A stretch of DNA of 64,000 bases. It comes from Leptodontidium sp. MPI-SDFR-AT-0119 (taxonomy: Eukaryota; Ascomycota; Leotiomycetes; Helotiales; Leptodontidiaceae). The notes beneath the pieces are model-generated. The model was given only the letters and a program-made list of their open reading frames with translations, was not told the DNA's origin and ran no database searches. The DNA is taken from assembly GCA_020726505.1 (NCBI GenBank), contig JAHLEZ010000008.1, forward strand, positions 124,001 to 188,000. The letters are read 5' to 3'. Shown piece by piece: positions 12,193 through 23,844 of the stretch (position 1 is the stretch's first letter; each line of letters opens with the position of its first letter). Made by a program: the position numbers and the translations under genes.

Positions 12193-12261
12193 GTACCCAG
12201 GTAGGCGAGTAATCCCAGAGATAGACTTGAATAGAGTACGTTGAAACGGCATTTGCAGATA

Positions 12262-12429
12262 CGATGGCGTGGGGAGTTGAAATCCGCCCGCTAACTAAAC
12301 TTATAGCGGACGTGCACGCTATAAATATAGGGCTTTGTAGTGTGCTTATCGCTAAATTTACAGGGACTAGAAGAACAGCAGCATCGTTACGCTTAGTCAG
12401 CGGACGGATTTCAACGCCCCGCGCCTTCG
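12262..12429. repeat. 168-bp MITE-like inverted repeat with TA flanks
   Basis: The left arm CGATGGCGTGGGGAGTTGAA pairs with the right arm ending CGCCCCGCGCCTTCG, extending over about 35 bp with a few mismatches. TA flanks both ends (12260-12261 and 12430-12431). The interior is non-coding. This fits a mariner-type MITE unrelated to the neighbouring 282-bp element. Confidence 0.68.
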
Positions 12430-13309
12430 TAATTAAAAAAAGTAGAAGGCTGAAAAGTCGCGTCGACGCGTCTTAAATACGCGATTCGCTTATTATCTGT
12501 TAATCGTTAGTTCCCTAACTCTCCCTTAGAGAGTTAGCTTTTTTAGGATGTTCGTTTTTTTTAGGATATTCGGTTGTCTTAATACTTAGCGTATGCAGCT
12601 AAGAGGTCTCGCTTATTAAAAATACCTTTGTACACCACTAAAAATGGCTTTTCCGAGATAGTCACATCTTTTTATTTGTAATTAAGTATATTACCAATTA
12701 AAATCGATGTGAACTTGATATAAGAGATAAATGTATTTTTTATAAAACTATTAATATAATTTAGACGTGTTTTATATATAAATACAAGGGGTTTAATTAT
12801 TTATTAAGGAAGATCGTGATATGGTCGTTGGCATTTAGTATTGTAATAAAATCGTCGTCGAGTTAGGAGGCCTTTAGCTATGTTCCTTGGGTATTAATAA
12901 AAAACTCGCTTTGCTAGGACTTAGTCTTTTGGGCGTTTAAAGCAAGTAAATGAGGGTTAATTAATGTATTTTATAGTACAAGACCTAGAGGATTAATCAG
13001 CTAGAACTTCGGATTTTTATAGTTGGGATAAATATATATGAGAATACAGTTTATTTAAAGCTTCTCTAGGCCCTTTGCCTCGCCTCTTCTTTATCTTCGA
13101 CCTCAAGCCTTGCCAAGCTTCAGCTGGGCTGAATTTTCAGAGCCTGAGAGTTCCATCCGAATTGAGAGATTTGAAGTCGAAACTTCGAGCTGAATTTCAT
13201 CCTCAAAGCAATTAAGTACTTTATGTTGTACCAATCTAGTGCTTGCTTCCTTAGCGATCGTCGTTTCTTTACATTGGTGGCCTAGTCTGACCGTTCCACG
13301 TGCCATTTT

Positions 13310-16300
13310 GTGCTCCGCCAAAGCAGGAACTCGAAGGTGCGGCTCTTGCACTGCAAGAACGATGGGAACATTAGCCTGACCGACGATATCATACAAGGCA
13401 TTCCCGCGTACGCGATACTGTCTCACACTTGGGGTAGAGATGAAGAGGTCACGTTCAAGGATATTCAGGACCACCCTGAGCAAGCGAAGTCTGAGGCCGG
13501 CTATCGCAAGATCGAGTTAAGCGGGAAGCAAGCTGCTTGCGACGGACTAGAATACTTTTGGGTCGACACTCGTTGCATTGACAAGTCTAATAATGCTGAA
13601 CTTGCCGAAGCGATCAATTCGATGTTCCGTTGGTATCGCAATGCTGCGAAATGCTATGTGTACTTGGCCGACGTTGCGATGGGCAGTCTGGATAATGTCG
13701 ACAAGGCCTTGCAAAAGAGTCGATGGTTTACCCGTGGATGGACACTCCAAGAACTGATAGCCCCGGGTTCGGTTGAGTTCTTCTCGTCAGATGACAAGCG
13801 ACTTGACGACAAAAAATCACTGGAGCAACAGCTTTTCAACATTACAGGAGTCGCGCTTGAAGCACTTCGAGGAGACCCTCTTGATTCCTTTAGCGTCGAA
13901 CAGCGAATGGCATGGGCAGAGAAACGAACAACTAAGAAAGAAGAAGATAAGGCCTACTCTCTTCTGGGCATATTCAACGTCTTCATGCCCCTAATATATA
14001 GCGAGGGCACGGAGATGAATTCTATTGACTTAAGGAAGAAATCAAGAAACGTGCGAAGGCATCAGCAGATCACAATCTCTCTGAAGGGCTTCCGATGCTC
14101 CGAAGCGACTCAATCTTCCTGCAAGAACGGCTTCTGGTCCGTGAAAATGTACAGTCTTTCCTAACTGAGGCCCTCAGCTGCAGTGGGCACGTTCGTGCCA
14201 TCTTGCATGGCCTTCCAGGCATAGGGTAGGCAAAGCTTTATAATCCGGAGTTCTCTCACCACGCTATCTTTGTGTGACAGGAAGTAAACTATGGCAAGGT
14301 CATTTGCGTACAATGCCCAGAAAACTATGGCTATTCTTTGGATACCCGGTAATTCCGAGGCAGCTATCAAACAAGCATTCGAGCAGTATGCTAGGCAGAT
14401 ATGCAAAAATGACCAGCTGTATTCAGACCCTATGCCTCTCATTGCTCGTCAGCTATCTGAACGCTTTTCTAACCAATGGTTGGTTGTATTTGATGGCCTG
14501 GACGCTCCTCTCATCAACATTCAGAAATATCTCTTTGCCAACCTAAAAAAGAGCAAGATTCTCATTACAACAAGGAACAAGGATTTGGTTTCATATATCA
14601 AAGCTACACATGTTCTTCAGGTAAATCCGCTGAATGAACAAATTGGTCAAGACCTCCTGAATGTGTACATGAACACAGACTCAGCTTCGCTTACTGCTGA
14701 CCAAGCTGTCCAAGAGGAGCAGACTCTCCTGGAAACGAACGCAAGAAGACGCATCGTGAAGGAGCTTGGGGGTTTTCCGTTGGTGATCGCCATCGTAGGT
14801 GCTGCTTTACGGAAAGAAGGTGGCATCCCGGGCATTAACAGCCATGCCTATCTTGCGTGGACAGATGAGGTCAAAGACATTTTACTTGAGCAAGATCCGG
14901 TGTTCTCCGACTACTCCTCTTCAGTTTGGAAGGCCTTCCAATTCGCGTTTCAGGGTATCCTACAAGGCACTGGGATCAACCAATATGCAGCATTTATGGC
15001 TCATTTCGCAGCGTCGTGCGAGAACGCGGCAAATCTCGCAGAATACATTCGTTTGTATCGCAAATTCAGAACTAGGAATACGGCGAGCACCCGATCCGCT
15101 GCAACTCAAGGCTATTCTATCATTGGTCAGCTTCGTTTCCTGGCGAATGGATTTTTCGAGCTCGCAATAAAAGCACTGGCCGCATTAAACATGGTCACAG
15201 TGAACTGGATAGAAGATGGGCCTAACGACGTGCCTTACATTAAGATGCACTCTCTAGTCAGAAGATGGCTTGGTAAGACGAACCATGATAAAGTTTTCAC
15301 CTACGCTGGCTCGAAAATGTGGCTATTGGGCTTCGGCATGTATGACCAACTGAACGGGAGTCGAGTCGGAGCCTCAAGGTTCGAGCCTTTGCTCAAAGAA
15401 GTCTCAGAGACGCTCATCGAAAATCCCAGGGTGTTTGATGATAGTCAAGTGCCAGCCTCGGAGGCCATCTTTCCGTTGCTTCTTGATGCGCAAATCAAGT
15501 TGTCAAAATCAATCGACTTCCTGCCAGCAGGATCATTGCACCGCAGCCGCCTGCATCAGTTCTCAAGAGAACTGGAATCTGAGCTCACAAATTCGTACGA
15601 TAACAATCTCAAAGATATTGATTAGAACTCGGTGTTCCAAGCCTGGGCCAGAGAGCTGGGAGAGCAAGTCGAGTATGCCGTTGCGTCCGGCGCCGAAAAA
15701 GATGACTACATGCTCAAAGGCTTTTCCCTCGATACCCTGGACGCCCACGGATGCATTCCAATCGCACTTGGTAGCGAAGCTCCCTATGAGTTGCATGATG
15801 TGGGTCAGACAAATACGATCGAAGAGATCAAAGCAGATAGCACTGCGCGAATAGAGTCCTTGCTTGAGGAACAGCTTGCTCAGGAAGCTTTCAGGCAATT
15901 GCCAGCCATCGCCACTAACGAGTCTAGCGCGTTCATTCGTACATGGTTGGAAAGATGGGAGAAGGATGTTACGGAGATTATCCGAAATTGTTTAGTGGAA
16001 GTGTTTGCTAAACTCCAATCCGCTGCAGACACTCAACGCCTCGCCACTGAACTTCCTTCACCATCAAATAGTGCAGCAGTGGTAGGGAATCAAAGCTTAG
16101 GGGGCTATCTGCAGTCCATGTCAAGTTCGAGCGATCCCAAGAATGCTTTCTTTGCGGTTCTGCGCCGGACTGTGAAGGCAGCCGCGGAACAATTTCTGAA
16201 CTCCTGTCCGGCAGTTGAAATCTTGAATGAACAGAAAGGCGCCTTTAGGGATATATGCGAGCGCGCGATACGGAAGGGGTTTAACGATCGAGCCACTGAT

Positions 16301-16987
16301 GCTTTTTTGTCTCAACCGCTCTCGGCTGAAGCTGGAATAGACACAGTCTTTAGCATCCTTTGGGAATTAGCTTGGCCTGGACGATTTCTAAGAGATCTGG
16401 ACAACTTGATCGCCGCAAAGACGTTTGAGGCCATTTCTGACGACCTAAAGGATGCTGCAAAGCAAAGATTCAGCAGCGCCTTTGAGAACTACCTCTCCGA
16501 TAGCTCCTCGTTTGTGCAAAAGCTAGCCTACGAGGTCTGCAGAGCATCTGAAATCAGTAACATGTTCCCTACCTGGATCTTTTTTGGGTGGGTTGATCCT
16601 CTAAGTGACGACGAGGACTCAGACGACGAAGAGCCGACTTACATCAATCTCATGCATGAATCCAAACAGCAGACCGTGTCCGCAATGAAGCGCATCTACG
16701 ACGACCGTGCGAATGTCGCAAATGAGGATACAGCGGTTCAAGCATTGAAATCGACGTTTCATTGTCGAGAAGCGATTCACAATGAGGTCATGGACAGACT
16801 CAACCAACCCGAACTAACGGACCGAACAGGCATGGGACCTTTCTTCGCCAAGATGCACTTCGAAGACTGCGATAAAAGTCTGCGCTTAGTATGCCTAGTC
16901 TTGCAACACGGTGCTTCTGAGGATTTTGCGGAGAGCCTAGATCACCTGATCTGTGTTGAAAACGCTTGGAATTTTTCTAAGGCTTAA
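13310..16987 (+). pseudogene. HET / NB-ARC (NLR-type) gene, broken
   Basis: One gene of about 1,200 codons is readable across three frames. 13310-14015 encodes a HET domain (YAILSHTWG, FWVDTRCIDK, SRWFTRGWTLQELIAP, MPLIY). Near 14012-14016 a one-base shift moves to another frame, which has TGA at 14026-14028 where Arg is expected, and runs to 14225. Intron 14226-14284 (GTAGGC to GAAG) then completes a Walker A motif, GLPGIGKT. An NB-ARC ATPase follows: WLVVFDGLDA (Walker B), KILITTRN and GGFPLV. TAG at 15623-15625 interrupts the same frame, which continues to 16987. The last 450 residues are helical and acidic, without recognisable TPR, ankyrin or WD repeats. Such STAND proteins mediate allorecognition and programmed cell death. 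The start is uncertain: GTGCGGCTCTTG at 13335 resembles a lost MRLL start. Confidence 0.75.
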
Positions 16988-17985
16988 TATGTCCTGTAGA
17001 TTTACGATGGGAAAACCGGAGTGCTTTGCTTAGTCATATCGGAAGCATACTAGGCTCCTTGCCTGCCATTTCTACTGCCCTGGTTTTGTCCCTATACCTT
17101 TAGTCTTCGCTCAATATTCCACTCCAACTATGCGACACCTCTTGAACTGCCCAAGAAGATGCATGAATCCGATTGGTTTCGTGACTAGCTTCAGCTTATT
17201 TAAGACTGCTCTTAAACTTATCCTACTGTACTCCCAATTTCTTTCCTTCTCAAGTTTCGATATTTTTGACACCTTATTATGATAAATTCCACGGTCTATT
17301 AACCTTCACCGCAATCGCAGCCAGGGTCATCTACTTCAAGCACCTTCCTCTTCCACAAGAAGTCCCTAAACTCCATTTTCCCTATGCGTAGCTAAATAAG
17401 CAATATGCTCCATTATTTCTTTGGGCCCTAATATATTCTAAGACCACGGATTCTATGAACAAAAATCCCAGTGGTAACCCACAGAATCGATGGCGTCGAT
17501 TCCCCCTCCCTTATCCTTCCATAACCATTCTCATCTTCTAGGCGACCTCCTCATTAGACAAGCCGTAACCCTCCATTTTTGCATTCTTCTTTAAGTGCGC
17601 GTCCATGTACTTCTTTCTCGTCGTCTCACGAGAGCAATCGTCAAACCTTTCCGCTTGCCCTGATGGAAGGCTCGGGCGGCCGAAACTAGGACGTATCGGG
17701 CGATCCTGACCACCCAGCTTATGGGTATCGCGAAGGTGCATCTAGCAACTAGTCCGGGTTTTGAAATGGACATCTCCACGAGCAGTACCACAAATCCTCC
17801 TAAAATACCACTTTGTACTATGATAAGTGCCTTTATAATGATTCTACCGGCGTAGGGTCGCGTACCATTTTTCGTCATCGCAATCATCGCATTGTTTATG
17901 ATCAAAATTGTGTTTGTGTCATGGCTCTTTCGAGTAGCTATTATCCTAATGCCCTTCTCACAATTAGGCTTTCTACACAGGATTT
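16988..17985. other. Intergenic region after the NLR-type gene
   Basis: About 1 kb without a supported gene. Open frames at 17538-17905 on the minus strand overlap each other and show no family resemblance. The right end merges into the Tc1/mariner fragment, whose left limit is unclear. Confidence 0.4.
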
Positions 17986-18309
17986 TTGCTGGTTCAACTG
18001 TTTTTTACGTTTACCATTTGTGTAATTACAAGACTCGCTAAAGACTACAAAGATTCAAATTGGATTACTACTCTAGGTTCCCATACCCAATTGCCTGATC
18101 TTAACCCAATTGAGGCTTGTTGGAATATTTTAAAGAACCGCATTCGTTATAAGGTGTGGGATAATATCAAGGAGCTGAAACGAGTGCTCTTAGAGGAATA
18201 AGACAAGATTACAATGCAAGAGATTCGAGCGCGCATTGCAGAGGTACCTAAATAATGTGCTCGCCTTACAAAAAACAATAGAGGAACTATAAAGACTATA
18301 TTATGGTAA
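17986..18309 (+). pseudogene. C-terminal fragment of a Tc1/mariner transposase
   Basis: The frame contains LPDLNPIEACWNILKNRI (about 18091-18144), the conserved third-acid region of Tc1/mariner transposases. TAA at 18199-18201 interrupts it; reading on in the same frame gives DKITMQEIRARIAEVPK, a second stop, and finally IKTILW before TAA at 18307-18309, the usual C-terminus. The stops sit where family members usually have W and R. The catalytic first half is missing or unrecognisable and no terminal repeats are found, so this is a truncated relic. Confidence 0.72.
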
Positions 18310-18993
18310 TGTAAATAGCAGATCAATACATCTAGGTGGGCATCTTGGTGGTCCGGCACTGCTGACAAATCCGCATCAGATTTCACAACCCCTAGTGGTG
18401 CGGGTCAGCTGTGCTTTGACCGAAAATCGAAGCTCCGTCTGAGTAAGTAGTGGAGCATTAGCAACTGTGACCGGCTAAATAAACAACAAGGACTCTTTTC
18501 AGCTGTTGAAAGACCTTCCAATATTGGGTAGCAAGAATCGTGAGATCGTGATTCATTGGCGCTGGAGCGCCGGAAGTCTTCCGAAGTCTTCAAAGATGCA
18601 CTTTTATGCTGACTGGTAAATTCCAACGCTTGAAGTATCCTTAGAAAACGCTCTATAGACATACAGACTTCTAGAATCTCACGAGGCTGTGGTATTGAAT
18701 TGTAAGGGGGGAGGAACCCGACCGACAGCTACCCGTTGCTATACGAACACTTTACCCCTGTACCTCCCCAGACTCACATAATACTCTTGTGAGATTTACT
18801 TAAGCTTACTCTTTCAATTTCACCGAGCTGAGGACTTAAAAATCCGTTCTGAATCTTGCTCACCGGAAGGTAGCATATTCTTGGAGTATAAATATATCCT
18901 GCTCTGCAGCTTCAAGGAGTAATAATTCAAACCAAGTTCTTGACAGAATCACATCCTATGACCTTTTAAATTGCATTTCAATCAATCTTCGTC
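18310..18993. other. Intergenic region with the promoter of the NLP-family gene
   Basis: No gene supported. The right part carries the TATA box and leader of the next gene. Confidence 0.45.
18887..18894 (+). promoter_or_regulatory. TATA box of the NLP-family gene
   Basis: TATAAATA about 100 bases upstream of the ATG at 18994. The interval contains a C/A/T-rich leader (ATCACATCC, CAATCAATCTTCG) typical of fungal 5' UTRs. Confidence 0.55.
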
Positions 18994-19824
18994 ATGTTCA
19001 GGTGGTTTCTCGTTTCTACACTGGCAATTGGCCTTGCTGGTGCCACTGTGACTGGACAGAAATCCGGTCGCCTTCTCACACCACTCCCAAGAAAGGCTAC
19101 ACGAGCTGAGAATTATTATCAACCCGGTCTTGACTTCGACAAAGACGCATGCTACAATGTAGCTGCCGTTGATACACAAGGCACTCTGGATAAGGGTCTC
19201 TGGGATAGCGAAGATTGTCGCACCGAGCCCCGACTGAATCACCAAAACGTCTATGTCCGATCCCGTTGCAACCATGGCTACTGTGCTCATATGTACGCCT
19301 ATTACTTCGAACTTGACGCTTCTCATAATTTCGATTGGGAGCACGTAACAGTTTGGACTCGATACAACGTTGGAGGCGACAAAAACGGGTATCCTCTCAT
19401 CACCCATGTTTCCAACAGCAAGCACTCGAGCAAGGAAATTCATCCATCTGGTGATATTCGTTACCAGGAGCAAAACGGCTGGCATCCCCTAATGGTAGCA
19501 CATTATCAGAATGCAAACTCTCGCTGGATCCGCGCTGCAAACTGGGACGACGTCAATTCACCACCTGAGAATCATTGGAAGGCTTGGATCAAGGCGAATC
19601 TAGTTGGCTGGTTAGGCTTTCCAAGTCTGAATGTCCAACAAAAGTTGACTGGGCCAAACTTTGGAGCAGCGTACCTTTGTTTGAAAGATGAGGGGTTCGG
19701 CGGTTGCCTAGACAAATTTATGCCAGATGAGGAGAGAAAAGCTGGTTTTGATGTCAACAATGATGGAGAGTGTGGTACATTGATGTCTATTTATGGAACA
19801 TGCAAGGTGGTGGCACAAGTGTAG
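18994..19824 (+). CDS. NPP1/NLP family secreted protein with degenerate heptapeptide
   Basis: Single-exon 276-aa protein with a signal peptide (about residues 1-17), belonging to the necrosis- and ethylene-inducing-peptide-like (NPP1) family. Family landmarks in order are YAYYFELD near 101-108, DWEHVTVW at 114-121, HPSGDIRY near 150-157, GWHPLMVAHY near 162-171 and the C-terminal LTGPNFG block. Cytolytic NLPs bind plant sphingolipids and need the heptapeptide GHRHDWE, in which the acidic residues hold a metal ion. Here the site reads SHNFDWE (110-116): D114 and E116 remain but the G-H-R-H part is altered. Loss of this motif usually goes with loss of cytolytic activity, so a non-toxic role is as likely as a virulence role. 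The frame is intact and TATA-led. Cysteines at 53, 75, 92 and 97 could form disulfides. Confidence 0.85.
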   Translation: MFRWFLVSTLAIGLAGATVTGQKSGRLLTPLPRKATRAENYYQPGLDFDKDACYNVAAVDTQGTLDKGLWDSEDCRTEPRLNHQNVYVRSRCNHGYCAHMYAYYFELDASHNFDWEHVTVWTRYNVGGDKNGYPLITHVSNSKHSSKEIHPSGDIRYQEQNGWHPLMVAHYQNANSRWIRAANWDDVNSPPENHWKAWIKANLVGWLGFPSLNVQQKLTGPNFGAAYLCLKDEGFGGCLDKFMPDEERKAGFDVNNDGECGTLMSIYGTCKVVAQV

Positions 19825-22290
19825 TTCATATAGATGGGGTCTTCATCCGCATTGAAGGTATTTTGAGTGGTTTCGGGGAAGCTTTTTTCACGGGAACGTT
19901 GAGAGGGTGGTATTTCTGGTGGACGAGTTGCAAATGGCGGAGACCAGTGTAAACAGTAGGAGACCTCAACGTCGCACCGAATGAACAACAGTTCTGCCAA
20001 ATAAATTACAAGACCGAGTCATTATTACTATGTAGCACAAGTGGATCCGTTAAGACTGTAAGTCTACTTCATGTGTTGGAACAGGTAAACATTTATGTAA
20101 CAATTAGCTCTTCTTTGGTAAAGGAACCTCTTGGCCTATTAGAGTGGAGGAGAGTACGGCGTGTAGCGAAATGCTCTAACCTTAAAACCAATGTCTCATT
20201 CATGAGATAAGAAGAACATCAGCCTCTCTCGCTGACAATAAGAAAAGATTCACCTGACTAGCGGGTGACACTGATGTCGAGAAGATACTTCAGATCAGCT
20301 GTGCTCGGTACGTTGGCGGCGACTGTGAAGCTCTCATCGACTTGCAGTCGTCTTTTATAACCTCAGATGTGATGTGATGATCTCTCACATCGTCTGATCC
20401 ACTGCTCATGGACACGGTACAAAGCCAAGTAACGATCTGATTAGCCTTAAGCTTTGGTCATTCGATACAGGAGTTTCAATCCTCCATATTCCTGTAAGAG
20501 TATATTAACCGAGAAAGTGCATGAAGTGGCCGCTTGTAGAAAAAGATGACATGAATAATTTGAGGTCGAGTTTAGAGGCCCATAAGGTAGCTCTGGATAC
20601 TGCGCTAGGCATGATTGCTTTGTGAATCTCCACCTTCAATATAAATGCTTGAAATTGCTGACGCAGTAAACATGATCTGTCAACAGAGAAATCAAGGCCG
20701 GTACTACGAAGATTTATCAGGATACCATTGGGAATCAAGGAGGATATGATATAGATACTCGAGGAAATCGCAACAGGTAATCATCATTTCAATCTACGAA
20801 GATATCCGGATAACATAACGACGTACGCAGAAACATCTTGTGGTTAGTCTAACATTGAATCGGACAGTGCGATCGTATGGTATGTCGGATCAATAAATTA
20901 CGACTGGATGATGTGGCAGAGTTACCGGCTTCATTTTCCGTACAGGAAGCTCCTCTTCCAGCAGAGAACACCTCCGAACTCAATGCACAAAGTCTTGAAG
21001 CGACTACCGTTCTATTGCTCTTTGTTCTCCATCCATGCCAAATCTCCAATTCCAAAGTCATGAGCTTGACACTCTCGTATGCGAAGTACTATTCTCCCCC
21101 CGGGTCAAACGTTAAACTTTTCTATTCGATCGCTCTAAAGATTTTGACGTTTAACCCGGGGGAGATAGTAATACTGGTAGACCTATGTTAGGGATCTGTA
21201 TCACGACCTCCACTAGGAGGGAGCGATACAAAGGAGTACGTAGCCCGGTTAACAAGTATACAGAAACCTAATTGAAATTCTTGTCTGTATAGAAAACAAT
21301 AGAAAAGGCTATATAACTGCAAGCGCCACGATGTACCGCAGAACGGTATCCATTACCGAGAGGTCCTAATAAACATCTAGAGACCGAGTTTAAGTTACCG
21401 AGCCGCAGAAACGATGTAGGTCCCGCCAGAACGTTTGCAGGAACGCCTTCAAGCAGGAGCGGGAGCTAGTATTTTTGACGCGAACGACGCCCAATCATCA
21501 TGTGGACACGTGGTCAAATAGAACGGGTCCACCCCTCAACCGCTCACGGCAACCCACCAACAATTTCTCGGTTTTTCAAAGTCCTTAGAAAATTATAAAA
21601 ACTTGCCAAATTATAGAGAATACTCGAAACATCGCTAATATCGCATTATTTCTTTTAAAGTTGTGACGTTAAGGTTTCCAAAATTCAAGTGAGAGGTTGA
21701 GCGGGTGAATCCTTTTAGCAGCACAGTCCTAAACTGGATGGGAAACGATTCCTCCTTTGGGGGTTTGCGATCGGCTAAATCGACACACAGACTCGACCAG
21801 ATTACTCGCGGTAGAGCGAAAGGGATAGGGGACCACATCTCCCTTTCCCAGTTAGTGGTATGCGAAGATTAATGAGCTCGGTACTCGAAGGCATCACAGG
21901 CATGCCATTTCCTCGAAAGGACGGTGTTTGCACGAAATTCGCACCCGATATTATCCTTCATCTCCATTTGGCCTTCTGCAGCACAAGTATCTGATAGCCA
22001 ACAAAACTGTAACGCATAGCACACAGCATGATGCAATTGGCTTTACCGGTAATTGATAGGTGTCTTGAGGCCTCACATATGCAAAGTAACTTGTGGTTTA
22101 TTTTGTATTCCCACGCCATCTAGAAACTTCGTTTATTAGGTTGGGGCGTTCACAGAATTCATTAACCTTCAAACAAAATAGCTCTATAGCCTCCTCAGTG
22201 CCAAAATATAAAAATACAAATATCTGTTGCCCCAGAATACAGCAATACAATCCTCTCCTTCAAAACTCTTCACGAGACGCCAGCAGAATA
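19825..22290. other. Intergenic region with a small hairpin element
   Basis: About 2.5 kb without a supported gene; frames at 20505-21191 overlap on both strands. Apart from the hairpin at 21089-21168 there is a retroelement-like stretch from 21188 (TGTTAGGG, later CTATATAAC and AATAAA) that might be an old solo LTR, but no end or target duplication can be found. Confidence 0.4.
21089..21168. repeat. 80-bp inverted repeat flanked by TA
   Basis: The left arm CTATTCTCCCCCCGGGTCAA pairs with the right arm TTAACCCGGGGGAGATAG, about 30 bp with small indels. TA lies at both edges (21087-21088 and 21169-21170). The perfect CCCGGG core makes a stable hairpin; a very small MITE or a structured regulatory element are both possible. 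Confidence 0.6.
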
Positions 22291-23844
22291 TCAGAGCGAT
22301 CGAAAACTACCCTTTTGGGAGAACGATCCGGCTTTTGATGTTATGTTCACCTCATCCGCCCTCGATGTACCCTCCGAAAATCCATCCCTAAGTATGTCCT
22401 CCTGGCTCTCATTGTCGGTGCATGTCTGCTGCTTGATCTTTCGGGGGATGCCACTCTTCCTGTGTCCATCATACAAGCCAAGGTCGTATTCTTCTGTCAA
22501 TGTACGAGGGAGAGTATTGGCGGTCTTCGTATTGGATGGCGTTGTGATGGCTGTTGAGTGGTAGCTACTCCCAATCACCTTTGGGAAATGGCGTCGAAGA
22601 AAAGGTTTAAAGCTGGAAAAGCAAGCACAAATGATTCCAACAAACACTTCAACAACGCTAACGTTTTGTTAGTGCTAAAACTCTGTAGTGTTGTGGAGGC
22701 AAAGGAGAAATAAGCTTACGACCATACTGTGTTCTCAGCCCCTACCCATGTGAAATCCGGAGAACGAATGAGGTCCATGATGGTCTTCAGCCGAATACAA
22801 CTAACGATGCAAACACTGGTAAAAATTAGCCATTTGTTTGATTTGCAAGTACATACAAGAAGGACCAAGCCTACAGTGTTCCAGTCATAAAGAGGCCAGC
22901 TAATGCCACCTTTTGTTTCATCGGCAATTTCAGCTTCCGTACCAGCACAATCGGCAGGACCAGCATTGCAACATCAGTTACAATGTTGATTGAACCATGT
23001 GTCATGAGAATTTTGGACACGTTAATGCATTTCCCCCCGGTAATCGTAAGATCCCAGTTTTTGGCAATAGGCTGGCAGTTGAAGATAAATTCGAATGACC
23101 CAAGAAAAGAGTATAAGACTGTTGTTGTTATGACCACCCACACTGCGATTCTGAATGGTCGATATGGCGAGAGCCGGAGGTAGAGTAGTAGTATTGATAA
23201 TTTGACACACATAAAGGACATGCCATAGAAAACTCCAGTAATCGCGCCTATCTAAGAACAACGTCAGGGAATGGTAAAGATTGGCATGGAAGGGTCTTAT
23301 CTGGCTCTGGACTCTAGTAACAATCAACTTACTCGTAAGAATTGAGGACTAAACGTTGTAAATGGAACATCCCACATATGGACACCGAGGCCGAGATGGG
23401 TCACTTTAGAGCCGAGAGTTAACAAAAACCAGTTGAACGCACTATAAGTATCTACTCACAGATTATGAGAGGAACAATGTAGCCAATCGCCAAAATCTAT
23501 CAGACAGGAAGCATAAGCGTTCGTTCTGTGTGTATATTTTTGTGATTTATCGAAGACCCATACCCATGCAAAGATTATCGCGTCTAGACCTAGTTAATCC
23601 AGCACACTCAGTATCTTTGACAACAAAGAAACTTACAATCGTCAATCCCAACATTCCGAACGATTACCACCCTTGTATAGACTCGTAGAAGTAGAACTAT
23701 AGTTGCCAGCGGGAACAAGATTGCAATTGTTAGAATGACCCGGTATCCTTGAGATTCCGGATTCTCAAAGTTCGGAATGACTCCAGGTGGCGGGGGTAAG
23801 ACACCAACGATTCCATCTCTCTCGGCTTTGAGGATAAAACCCAT
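22291..23844 (-). CDS. PTH11-like seven-helix receptor (fungal rhodopsin-fold membrane protein)
   Basis: Minus-strand gene with seven proposed exons: 23844-23637, 23589-23564, 23496-23460, 23403-23333, 23251-22875, about 22816-22720, and 22657-22291. The N-terminus ends in IGVLPPPPGV-like sequence before helix 1 (ILTIAILFPLATIVLLLRVY). Family marks follow: HLGLGVHMWD, GVFYGMSFMCVKLSILLLYLRLSP, YSFLGSFEFIFNCQPI, MLVLPIVLV, IRLKTIMDLIRS and VGIICACFSSFKPFLRRHFPK. This is the fungal rhodopsin-domain family that includes the Pth11 surface sensors; no CFEM domain precedes it. The tail of about 90 residues is polar and cytosolic. One junction is unsatisfactory: between 22875 and 22816 the visible GT and AG sites leave the frame off by one, so there is an unseen splice or a one-base lesion. 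Confidence 0.78.

Larger units (their letters stand above)
10482..13309. other. Long intergenic region with two MITE-like repeats
   Basis: No gene is supported in about 2.8 kb. Frames around 10673-11859 are short, overlap on opposite strands and match nothing I recognise. The stretch 11900-13050 is AT-rich and contains two short inverted-repeat elements listed separately. The end of the region, from about 13050, has the normal composition of the following HET gene. Confidence 0.45.

Noticed and set aside
13103..13483. 126-codon minus-strand frame at the start of the HET gene
   Set aside because: Antisense shadow of the HET domain; no family resemblance.
17538..17905. Minus-strand frames as the missing half of the Tc1/mariner relic
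   Set aside because: They are on the wrong strand and show no helix-turn-helix or DDE motif.
21188..21500. Possible old copia-type solo LTR (TGTTAGGG start, CTATATAAC, AATAAA)
   Set aside because: No 3' end, no target duplication and no second copy in the window; kept only as a remark.
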